Below are positions 24,048-30,769 of a stretch of DNA of 33,705 bases, in pieces. Made by a program: the position numbers and the translations under genes. Numbering within the stretch: position 1 is the first letter of the stretch; every line of letters starts with the position of its first letter. The stretch lies in NCBI GenBank assembly GCA_964592965.1, contig CAZQJX010000011.1, positions 1 through 33,705 on the forward strand, read 5' to 3'. The notes beneath the pieces are model-generated. The model was not told the origin of the DNA, did no database searches, and saw only the letters and a program-made list of their open reading frames with translations. The stretch is from CAZKMM01 sp964592965 (GTDB lineage: Bacteria > RBG-13-61-14 > DRUE01).

Positions 24048-25346
24048 TCAACTCCTTCGCAAAGATAAATAAATCGCTCCCGCAAGAAGTGGTATCAACC
24101 CGTATAAAATTGGTGGATAAAAAACTATGCACATAATTCCAAAAGCCAAGCTCAATATCGCACTGATGATTGCAGAAGGGTACACCCAAGATTTGCGTAA
24201 GGTAAAATGCGCCCTTTTCACTTCTTCAGGAAAGAGGGAAAAAAGCCGAACACTTCCCACCGCCAGCACCGCTCCGCTGAGCAAAAGCCCGCACACACAA
24301 ACCAGTCCCCAGGTATCAGGGTTTAAATTCAAAATCGCCATTGCTGAGCCTAAAACCGCCACCAGAATTATCCCATTGGGAAAGCTCTGCCTTCGCTGGT
24401 CATATTTTTTAAACCAGCGGGGAAGAATACCCTCTTCGCTTAGAGCATAAAGCTCTCTTGGCGCTGCGATAAAAACCGCATTGATTGAGGTAATAGCTCC
24501 GCTGAGCGCTGCTAGGTTTATGTAATGAGCTGTCCAGGAAGGAAGGTATTTAAGAGCAGAATCCAAAAGCGCAACTTTTGACTCTTTAAGCTCAGCCAAG
24601 CTCAAGCTTCCGCTCACCACCCAACCAACCGCCACATAAACAAAAATGATAATCATCATACTGAAAATAATGGTAAGAGGTATATTTCGCTTGGGATGAC
24701 TAACCTCATCGCCCAGCTCAGCAATAATATTAAATCCTGTATAAACCATCATTGCAATGGCGCTTGCCTCTAAAAATCCAGCAGTGCCATAAGGAAGGGA
24801 TTGGGAAAAATCTGGTCTGGCTCCACCAAAAAGTCCTGCAAAGATTATAAGAAGCAGGCCAGAGACAAGCTGAAGAACCATAACCACCTGAAAGCGTGTA
24901 GAGGTCATCAAGCCAAAGTAATTCACCAGCCAGGAAAGCCAGATAAGAATAACAACCACTAGCGGGCGGGAAAGACTGGGAAAATACATTCGCAAATAAT
25001 CCGCCACTCCCACCGAGACGCTTGCCAGCGCTCCCATAGCTCCCATAATCACCAGCACACTGGTGCAAACCCCAGCGGTTCTGCCCAAAAGGTTCTTGGC
25101 ATAATAAAACCCAGCTGCATCAGTGGGAATGCTACTTCCCAGTGCCACTGCTACCAGGGTGCCAAACAGGGCAGGAAGAGATGCCAGGGCAAAAGCAAGG
25201 GGAGCAAACGCCCCGCTCTTTTCAGCAATGGGACCGACAATCACAAAAATTCCCACACCAATAACCGCACCAACAGAAATGGCAACAGCGCTTCCCAGTC
25301 CCAGCTTTTTATCAAACTGAACCAGCTTCTTCATAAGGTTTTTCAT
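24048..25346 (-). CDS. APC superfamily amino acid/amine permease
   Basis: A 432-residue inner-membrane transporter with about 12 hydrophobic helices. The start of helix 1 has the unwound APC motif AISVGAVIGVGIFVIVGPIA, and GDEVSHPKRNIPLTIIFS in the loop after helix 6 is typical for APC amino acid permeases. The substrate cannot be read from sequence; amino acids, amines or an amino acid/amine exchange are all possible. It is transcribed away from the S1P-lyase-like gene, so the two share a 107-base control region and may serve one pathway. No Shine-Dalgarno precedes ATG 25346. The best -10 overlaps that ATG, so translation may begin at the next ATG (25334, residue 5). Confidence 0.87.
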   Translation of the reverse strand: MKNLMKKLVQFDKKLGLGSAVAISVGAVIGVGIFVIVGPIAEKSGAFAPLAFALASLPALFGTLVAVALGSSIPTDAAGFYYAKNLLGRTAGVCTSVLVIMGAMGALASVSVGVADYLRMYFPSLSRPLVVVILIWLSWLVNYFGLMTSTRFQVVMVLQLVSGLLLIIFAGLFGGARPDFSQSLPYGTAGFLEASAIAMMVYTGFNIIAELGDEVSHPKRNIPLTIIFSMMIIIFVYVAVGWVVSGSLSLAELKESKVALLDSALKYLPSWTAHYINLAALSGAITSINAVFIAAPRELYALSEEGILPRWFKKYDQRRQSFPNGIILVAVLGSAMAILNLNPDTWGLVCVCGLLLSGAVLAVGSVRLFSLFPEEVKRAHFTLRKSWVYPSAIISAILSLAFGIMCIVFYPPILYGLIPLLAGAIYLSLRRS

Positions 25347-25374
25347 TTATAACTAAATTTTTCCTGCAAAGCAA
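25346..25374 (-). promoter_or_regulatory. Candidate promoter of the APC permease gene, touching its start codon
   Basis: On the minus strand TTGCTT (25374-25369) and TATAAA (25351-25346) are 17 bases apart. The last base of the -10 is the A of the annotated ATG. If real, the transcript begins a few bases inside and a nearly leaderless message starts at the ATG at 25334. Confidence 0.35.
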
Positions 25375-25398
25375 GCCTAAAATTTATGCTTAATTGGT

Positions 25399-25427
25399 TT
25401 GTTTTTTAGGGAGCGGTTTGTTAAAAT
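25399..25427 (+). promoter_or_regulatory. Candidate promoter of the S1P-lyase-like gene
   Basis: TTGTTT (25399-25404) and TAAAAT (25422-25427) are 17 bases apart, followed by a near-perfect AAGGAGGTGA (25441-25450) and ATG 25454. The strong ribosome site suggests efficient translation. Confidence 0.45.
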
Positions 25428-25453
25428 TTTGCGGAGCTAAAAGGAGGTGAAAA

Positions 25454-26773
25454 ATGGTCAAACTGCCAGAAAAAGGTCTGAGCGAAAAAGAGATAATCTC
25501 TCAGATGGAACAGATGCGCAAAGAAGATGCGGATTGGAAAAAAGGTCGCACCTTTAGTCTGGTTTATTATGCCCGTGATGATATAAAGGAAATTGCTCAG
25601 CGAGCCTATACTATGTTCTTTTCTGAAAACGGCTTAAATCCACTTGCCTTTCCCAGCTTAAAACAATTTGAAACCGAAGTGGTGGCAATGACCGCCAGCA
25701 TCCTTGGCGGTGATGACCAAACCGTTGGTAATATGACCTCAGGCGGAACCGAAAGCATCCTTCTTGCGGTCAAAACCGCCCGAGACTGGGCACGAGCAGA
25801 GAAAGGTATTACCGAGCCAGAGATGATTCTTCCCCAAACCGCTCACCCTGCCTTTGAAAAAGCAAGCCATTATTTCGGAGTAAAGCCTGTTCATATCCCT
25901 GTGGATAAAAACCTTCGGGCAGATGTCAATGCGCTGGAAAAAGCTATTACTGATAAAACCGTGCTTATTGTCGGCTCTGCTCCCTGCTATCCATACGGAG
26001 TGATTGACCCCATTCCCCAAATGGCAGAAATTGCCCAGAAACATAACATCCTTTTCCACACAGATGCCTGTTTGGGCGGGTTTATGCTTCCGTTTATGAA
26101 AAAGCTAGGATATAAGGTGATTGATTTTGACTTCAGCGTGCCCGGAGTAACCAGCATCTCCGCAGATATCCATAAATACGGATACGCAGGCAAAGGAGCT
26201 TCGGTGGTTATTTATCGCAATGAGCAAATCCGCAAGTATCAATTTTATATCTACACTGACTGGGTGGGTGGAATTTATGCTTCTCCAACCATAAGCGGAA
26301 CCCGCCCTGGCGGTGCCATTGCCAGCGCCTGGGCAGTGATGAAATATATTGGCGAGCAGGGCTATATTGAGCTGGCAAAAATCACTATGGAGACCGCACA
26401 AAAGCTCATCAACGGAATAAAGTCTATTGATGGAATGAGAATTTTCGGCGAGCCGGATATGAGCGTGTTTGCCTTTGACTCTGAAAAGGTGAATATCTAT
26501 GCGCTGGGAGATGAGCTTCAGAAAAAAGGCTATTTTTTAGACCGCCAGCAACTTCCACCAGCTCTCCATCTGATTGTCACTGCCAATCATCAAAAATATG
26601 CTGATGAATTCCTCAAAGATTTAAAAGAATGCTATCAGGCGCTTTTGGGCAAACCTAAAGAAGACATCTCTGGAATGGCTGCTCTTTACGGTATGCTCGG
26701 CACCCTTCCAGACCGAAGTCAGGCATATCAGCTGGTCTTGAATTTTCTCAATGACCTTTTCAAGGTGAAATGA
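25454..26773 (+). CDS. Sphingosine-1-phosphate lyase-like PLP enzyme
   Basis: A soluble PLP enzyme of 439 residues. S1P lyase cleaves phosphorylated sphingoid bases to a fatty aldehyde and phosphoethanolamine. The match to eukaryotic and known bacterial lyases is close: MTSGGTESILLAVKTARD, HTDACLGGFMLPFM, GVTSISADIHKYGYAGKG with Schiff-base Lys241, TDWVGGIYASPTISGTRPGG and the C-terminal GMAALYGMLGTLPDR. These are lyase marks; glutamate and tyrosine decarboxylases of the same fold lack the last two. The N-terminal membrane anchor of the yeast and human enzymes is missing, as in Symbiobacterium and other bacterial forms. AAGGAGGTGA precedes ATG 25454. A TSUP transporter follows five bases downstream. 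The true substrate is unproven. Confidence 0.85.
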   Translation: MVKLPEKGLSEKEIISQMEQMRKEDADWKKGRTFSLVYYARDDIKEIAQRAYTMFFSENGLNPLAFPSLKQFETEVVAMTASILGGDDQTVGNMTSGGTESILLAVKTARDWARAEKGITEPEMILPQTAHPAFEKASHYFGVKPVHIPVDKNLRADVNALEKAITDKTVLIVGSAPCYPYGVIDPIPQMAEIAQKHNILFHTDACLGGFMLPFMKKLGYKVIDFDFSVPGVTSISADIHKYGYAGKGASVVIYRNEQIRKYQFYIYTDWVGGIYASPTISGTRPGGAIASAWAVMKYIGEQGYIELAKITMETAQKLINGIKSIDGMRIFGEPDMSVFAFDSEKVNIYALGDELQKKGYFLDRQQLPPALHLIVTANHQKYADEFLKDLKECYQALLGKPKEDISGMAALYGMLGTLPDRSQAYQLVLNFLNDLFKVK

Positions 26774-26777
26774 GCCA

Positions 26778-27539
26778 ATGCAAGAATGGCTCAAACTAGC
26801 GATTTTATTTTTGATTATCGTTTTCTCGCAAACAGTTGAGACCACAACAGGATTTGGCTCAACTGTTATTGCCCTCTCTTTAGGAATAGCGCTTTTCCCA
26901 CTGAAAAAACTGGTGGTGCTACTGGTGATTATTGCTCTTGGGCAAAGTAGCTGGCTGGTGGCAAGAGGCTGGAAAGATATACAGTGGAGAATACTTTTGG
27001 GAAAAATCTTTCCCTTTACCGGGCTCGGGCTACCTTTGGGAATGTTCTTTTTTAAACATTTTGGAGGAGAGGAGCTGAAGATATTTCTCGGAATATTTAT
27101 TATAATGGTTTCTGCTCTTGAGCTGTATCGGCTTTTGGGCAAAAAAAAGCAAATCAAGCCGTTATCCACCATCAAGGGAATATTGGTTCTGTTCGCAGGT
27201 GGATTTGTTCACGGAATGTTCGCAACTGGCGGACCAATGGTGGTTTATTTTGCCAGCAGAGAAATTCAGCAAAAGGCAGAATTTCGTCCAACTATATCTA
27301 TGCTCTGGCTCTCTCTTAATATAATTCTTATGAGCAGTTTTATCCTCTCCCATCGGGTCGGAAGCTGGCATTTAAAATCAGCAGGTATTTTATTTTTTGC
27401 TCTTTTGCTGGGAATAATACTAGGAGAAATTATCCATAAAAAAATTAGTGAATATGCTTTTAAAGTGGCTGTCCAGTTCTTACTTTTTCTTACAGGAATT
27501 TTTATCTTGCTAAATGTTATTATGAATTATTACAGATAG
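26778..27539 (+). CDS. TSUP (TauE/SafE, DUF81) family anion transporter
   Basis: A 253-residue inner-membrane protein with about eight hydrophobic helices in two halves, as in TSUP transporters. The family turns ETTTGFGSTVIALSLGIALFP in the first half and GFVHGMFATGGPMVVYFASR in the second are clear. Members move sulfite, sulfoacetate, sulfolactate or other small organic anions, often outward. The start at 26778 is four bases after the lyase stop, so the two form one operon and the cargo may be a product of the lyase reaction. A 9-bp inverted repeat, TATTACAGA (27528-27536) and TCTGTAATA (27542-27550), straddles the stop codon. Confidence 0.87.
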   Translation: MQEWLKLAILFLIIVFSQTVETTTGFGSTVIALSLGIALFPLKKLVVLLVIIALGQSSWLVARGWKDIQWRILLGKIFPFTGLGLPLGMFFFKHFGGEELKIFLGIFIIMVSALELYRLLGKKKQIKPLSTIKGILVLFAGGFVHGMFATGGPMVVYFASREIQQKAEFRPTISMLWLSLNIILMSSFILSHRVGSWHLKSAGILFFALLLGIILGEIIHKKISEYAFKVAVQFLLFLTGIFILLNVIMNYYR

Positions 27540-27574
27540 TTTCTGTAATATTACAATCAATAAAAAATCATAAA

Positions 27575-27603
27575 TTGACCGAAAAAGAAAATCTTGCTAA
27601 TTT
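27575..27603 (+). promoter_or_regulatory. Candidate promoter for the secreted unknown protein
   Basis: TTGACC (27575-27580) and TAATTT (27598-27603) are 17 bases apart. AGGAG at 27621-27625 lies nine bases before ATG 27635. Confidence 0.45.
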
Positions 27604-27634
27604 AATAAACACAAGGCTTTAGGAGCCAGATTTA

Positions 27635-28309
27635 ATGAAAAAAAGATTAAAGCTGGTCTTCCTTATCGCTTTCGTTTTAATTTTTACATCTGACTCACTG
27701 GGAAGAAAAAAAGAAAAGCCAAAGAAATTCAATCCCAATCTTTATCTTACACCTGCTTTAAGATATTCTCTTGTTGGCAAGGGCTTGGCACTACGCTATG
27801 AGCCACAACTTGTATCTATGGCGGTGCAGATTAATGATGAGCTTGCCTGCGATAGATTTGAACTGGTAAATACCAGCCTTTCACCAATGGCAAGCATTGG
27901 ATTTTTCGCAAGCCCCACTCTTGGTGCCTCTATAAGATTCTTGGGAGTAATTGCCCGTGTGAACATAAAGCTTACCTATTTTCCAGACACTGATGCCGGA
28001 AGGCTCGGTTCTGCCTTAGATGCCTTTGGCAAAGACCTTCTTAGAATTCTCGGCAACACTCTTAGCAACATTCCTGACCCAAGCGTTCGGGGAGCTGTTT
28101 TAATTCTCATTTATTCCAAAGCTCAGCTTTCTGACCCAAATTATTTTCAGCAGGCAGAGGCAGTGGTGATTTTTATCTCTCGGGAAGTGCTGGCTGAATT
28201 TAACGCCTTTCGCATAAGATTCAATCAGCTTTTTAATATGAGCGAAATTTATTCTTTTAAAGGAGAACATCAAATTCAAATTATGCTTAATGAATTTTTG
28301 CAAGGATAA
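27635..28309 (+). CDS. Secreted protein of unknown function
   Basis: A 224-residue protein I do not recognise. Residues 1-23 form a signal peptide (MKKRLKLVFLIAFVLIFTSDSLG) with a possible cut after the Gly, followed by a very basic stretch (RKKEKPKKFN). The mature part has amphipathic helices, two Gly/Ser-rich hydrophobic turns (SPMASIGFFASPTLGASIRF) and no Cys pair except a single Cys near residue 72. The pattern is that of a periplasmic helical protein; no enzyme motif is evident. It has its own likely promoter and ribosome site. The redoxin-ABC genes start 48 bases later with a separate strong promoter, so a joint role is possible but not shown. Confidence 0.7.
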   Translation: MKKRLKLVFLIAFVLIFTSDSLGRKKEKPKKFNPNLYLTPALRYSLVGKGLALRYEPQLVSMAVQINDELACDRFELVNTSLSPMASIGFFASPTLGASIRFLGVIARVNIKLTYFPDTDAGRLGSALDAFGKDLLRILGNTLSNIPDPSVRGAVLILIYSKAQLSDPNYFQQAEAVVIFISREVLAEFNAFRIRFNQLFNMSEIYSFKGEHQIQIMLNEFLQG

Positions 28310-28312
28310 ATT

Positions 28313-28341
28313 TTGACTTAATAAAAAAACTAGAATATGAT
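28313..28341 (+). promoter_or_regulatory. Strong sigma70-like promoter for redoxin-ABC operon
   Basis: TTGACT (28313-28318) and TATGAT (28336-28341) are 17 bases apart, each one base from consensus. Transcription would start near 28348, leaving only about ten bases before ATG 28358 and no good Shine-Dalgarno, so translation may rely on a nearly leaderless message. Confidence 0.6.
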
Positions 28342-28357
28342 GACAAAAAAGAAATAA

Positions 28358-28927
28358 ATGAGCAGAAAAACAAAAAACCTTATTTTAAATCTCCTTTGCA
28401 TTATATTTTTATTAGCGGTTTTTGCCTTTCAAATTGACCTTATTTTTATAGAAGGCACTCGTGAAGAAAAACCACCTTTTGAAAAAGGAGAAATTCTCCC
28501 TGATTTTTCCGCTCAGACTATTGATGGACAAATCATTCAATTAAGCGAAGAAATAAAACAAAAAGAGACCCTTTTGGTATTCTTTTCTCCATACAGCGCT
28601 CCTTGCCGAAGGCAGATTGAGGAAATTTTATTTTATCTTAAAGAACAAAGCGAGCCTCTTTTTAACCTTATCCTCATCTCTGATGAGAGTAAAAAATCTC
28701 TGCAAAAATTTAAATCTGAATTCAATACTAAATTTCCTATTATCTATGACCCTGATGATAAAATCTTTCAAAAATATAATATCAAATTTGTTCCAACTAG
28801 CCTGCTCCTAGATAAAAATAGAAAATTGCTCTATGCACAAGTTGGAGGAGAAGGGTTTAGCGTGTTCAAAATTCAGGCGCTTTTAAAATATAAAACAAAA
28901 AAATTTGTCATACCAGAAAGAGAATAA
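28358..28927 (+). CDS. Membrane-anchored TlpA/redoxin-like protein with SxPC in place of CxPC
   Basis: A thioredoxin-fold protein of 189 residues, probably facing the periplasm from an N-terminal anchor (about 8-30). The fold starts with GEILPDFSAQTIDGQIIQLS, typical of AhpC/TSA-type redoxins and TlpA, and has the cis-Pro loop in KFVPTSLLLDKNRKLLY. The active-site line is SPYSAPCRRQIEE. In TlpA-like proteins it reads WCxPC, so the first Cys is replaced by Ser80 and only Cys83 remains. The protein cannot run a normal dithiol cycle alone; it could be a mixed-disulfide holder, a metal-binding chaperone or a peroxidase-like variant. It heads an operon with an ABC-2 transporter (one base to the ATPase start). 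Confidence 0.78.
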   Translation: MSRKTKNLILNLLCIIFLLAVFAFQIDLIFIEGTREEKPPFEKGEILPDFSAQTIDGQIIQLSEEIKQKETLLVFFSPYSAPCRRQIEEILFYLKEQSEPLFNLILISDESKKSLQKFKSEFNTKFPIIYDPDDKIFQKYNIKFVPTSLLLDKNRKLLYAQVGGEGFSVFKIQALLKYKTKKFVIPERE

Positions 28928-28928
28928 A

Positions 28929-29891
28929 ATGTCTGAAATAATAATAGAAGCTGAAAACCTTGTTAAAACATATCGGGAAGGAATTTTATCTCGTAAAGCC
29001 CGTCCTGCCCTGGAAGGTATAGATATTAAAATTTCTGCTGGTGAAACTGTTGCCTTTCTCGGACCCAATGGAGCGGGAAAAACCACTTTTCTTAAAATCC
29101 TCTTCGGGCTTATCCTTCCCACTGCTGGGAAAGTTAAAATTTTTAACTCCTCTCCTGATGATATAAGCTGGCGACCTAAAGCAGGATATGTTCCTGAACT
29201 ATTTTCTCCACCCAGATTTTTAACAGGAATGGAGCTTTTAGAAATATCTGCTCAAGCTAACGGGCTGGAAGAAAAACAGTTCAAGCAGAGATTGGATTGG
29301 CTTATGCAAGCTCTAGAATTAAAAGATATATTACAAATAAAAATCTCCCAGTATTCAAGGGGAATGCTCCAAGCGCTTGCTCTTGCTAATTGTCTTCTCT
29401 GCGACCCCGAGCTGATTGTAATGGACGAGCCCAGCGCCAACCTAGATGTGGTGGGAAGAAAAAGGCTTCGGGAACTTCTCTGGGAGCTTGCCCAAAAGGG
29501 AAAGACCATTCTTATAAGTTCTCACATTTTATCAGAGGTAGAAGAATTATGCGAGCGCGTAATATTTATTGATAAAGGCAAAATCATAAAAGAAGGAAAA
29601 ACTAAAGAGCTACTTCAACCAGAAGGCGGATATACTATATGTTTTAAGCCCCAGGGTCCACCACCAGATGAATTAAAAATCATCAGCGAGGTTAAAGAAG
29701 ATAAAGAGCTGGGAATTGCTTTTATTGAAACCAAAACCGAGTATGAAAAAGACCGAGTTGTTAAAATTCTAACTGAAAACAATATCTCTATTGAAATAAT
29801 AGAACCAAAACAAAAAACACTTGAAGAATATTTCCTTGAACTAGTTGAGCAAAAAACATTAGAAAAATATTTCTTGGAGCTGGTCAAATGA
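28929..29891 (+). CDS. ABC transporter ATP-binding protein (ABC-2 exporter type)
   Basis: A 320-residue cytosolic ATPase. Walker A FLGPNGAGKTTFLKILFG (about 35-50), the Q-loop region, signature YSRGMLQALALA, Walker B LIVMDEPSANLD and switch His in ISSHILSEVEELCE are all intact, so it should hydrolyse ATP. The class matches drug, lipid, copper (NosF-like) or Na+ exporters with ABC-2 permeases. ATG 28929 is preferred over the TTG at 28905 inside the redoxin gene. The C-terminal regulatory part ends with a tandem duplication of 13 codons: QKTLEEYFLELVE (29811-29849) and QKTLEKYFLELVK (29850-29888), with many synonymous differences, so it is not recent. The permease start overlaps the stop by four bases. 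Confidence 0.92.
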   Translation: MSEIIIEAENLVKTYREGILSRKARPALEGIDIKISAGETVAFLGPNGAGKTTFLKILFGLILPTAGKVKIFNSSPDDISWRPKAGYVPELFSPPRFLTGMELLEISAQANGLEEKQFKQRLDWLMQALELKDILQIKISQYSRGMLQALALANCLLCDPELIVMDEPSANLDVVGRKRLRELLWELAQKGKTILISSHILSEVEELCERVIFIDKGKIIKEGKTKELLQPEGGYTICFKPQGPPPDELKIISEVKEDKELGIAFIETKTEYEKDRVVKILTENNISIEIIEPKQKTLEEYFLELVEQKTLEKYFLELVK

Positions 29892-30694
29892 AAAAATGTT
29901 TATTCAGATACTTTTTTAAAAATACTCTTCACAGCTTTTTGTTCTGGCTGGTTATATTTGTGGTGGGAATTGAATTTGTCATACCATTTTTAATCAAAAT
30001 TAACAGAATGATAGAATTAAGCAGGTCAGGCGAAGCATTAATGATAGAAAGAATGATATTAGAACAGCTCAATCTAAACCTATACATTATTGGCTTTCTT
30101 CTTGCGCCCACATTGGGCATTATTGCAGGTCGTGCCCTTTCCAGCCGAGAGGTTGAGGTTCTTTTAGCTCAAAAACTTTCCCGCAAAGATTTATATTTAG
30201 GAGCGTTTGTGTTTTATGGTTTATTTTTACTTCTGATTTGGTTAGTTTTTATTTTGTTTTATCTTTTGGTTGAGGTTGTATTTAATCAGCCTATAACATT
30301 TGAGCTTATATCAAGGCTTGTAATATCATTTTTTGGTATCTTACTTCCATTTTTCTGGGTGGGATTTTTTGCTATTAATTTGCGTCCGGTGGCGGTGATA
30401 CTAATTTATCTTTTTATCTTTCTCACCGCTCCTTCTTTAAGCAGTTTTTTTGCCCAGCCGGAAAGCTCAAAAAGCGAGAAAATACTGGCAGGAGCAGGAA
30501 AGCTCCTTTCCATAGCTGTTCCTCAAACCCAGCCTTTTCAGCTCATTGCTAGTCCCTTCTCTCCTTTGGAAAAAACAACCACCTATCTAACCCTGTTAAA
30601 ATGGTTCTGTTATGGTGTGGCTTGGAGTGGGCTATTGCTTTTAAGCGGGTTTTTACTTTATCGCAAAAAGGACCTTGCCAATCCAACAAGTTAA
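29888..30694 (+). CDS. ABC-2 type transporter permease
   Basis: A 268-residue membrane protein with about six hydrophobic helices, the partner of the ATPase just upstream (ATGA overlap). After helix 1 (15-35) there is a polar loop RMIELSRSGEALMIERMILE (about 40-60), then helices near 60-80 and 98-135. The cytosolic loop ISSREVEVLLAQKLSRKDLYLG-like segment (LSSREVEVLLAQKLSRKDLY) matches the coupling region of ABC-2 permeases. The end is basic. Cargo is unknown; the redoxin partner hints at a metal, a thiol or a cofactor, but this is inference. Confidence 0.82.
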   Translation: MKKCLFRYFFKNTLHSFLFWLVIFVVGIEFVIPFLIKINRMIELSRSGEALMIERMILEQLNLNLYIIGFLLAPTLGIIAGRALSSREVEVLLAQKLSRKDLYLGAFVFYGLFLLLIWLVFILFYLLVEVVFNQPITFELISRLVISFFGILLPFFWVGFFAINLRPVAVILIYLFIFLTAPSLSSFFAQPESSKSEKILAGAGKLLSIAVPQTQPFQLIASPFSPLEKTTTYLTLLKWFCYGVAWSGLLLLSGFLLYRKKDLANPTS

Positions 30695-30707
30695 AATAAA
30701 TTCCTTC

Positions 30708-30736
30708 TTGCCTCTGCCTCTAAGCTGTTGTAATAT
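30708..30736 (+). promoter_or_regulatory. Candidate promoter of the GH38 gene
   Basis: TTGCCT (30708-30713) and TAATAT (30731-30736) are 17 bases apart, 33 bases before ATG 30770. AGGAG at 30757-30761 lies eight bases before the ATG. Confidence 0.5.
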
Positions 30737-30769
30737 TCTATCTGTTAAAACTTTTTAGGAGAGTGAGCA

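Noticed and set aside
25454..26773. Glutamate or tyrosine decarboxylase as first choice for the PLP enzyme
   Set aside because: The APC neighbour would fit, but the lyase-specific TDWVGGIYASPTISGTRPGG and the C-terminal GMAALYGM segments favour S1P lyase.
26621..27175. Minus-strand frame of 184 codons across the lyase-TSUP junction
   Set aside because: It is Ser/Ile-rich shadow composition, antisense to two well-supported genes.
27528..27550. Hairpin after the TSUP gene as an intrinsic terminator
   Set aside because: The stem is AT-rich, overlaps the stop codon and has no T-run on the plus strand.
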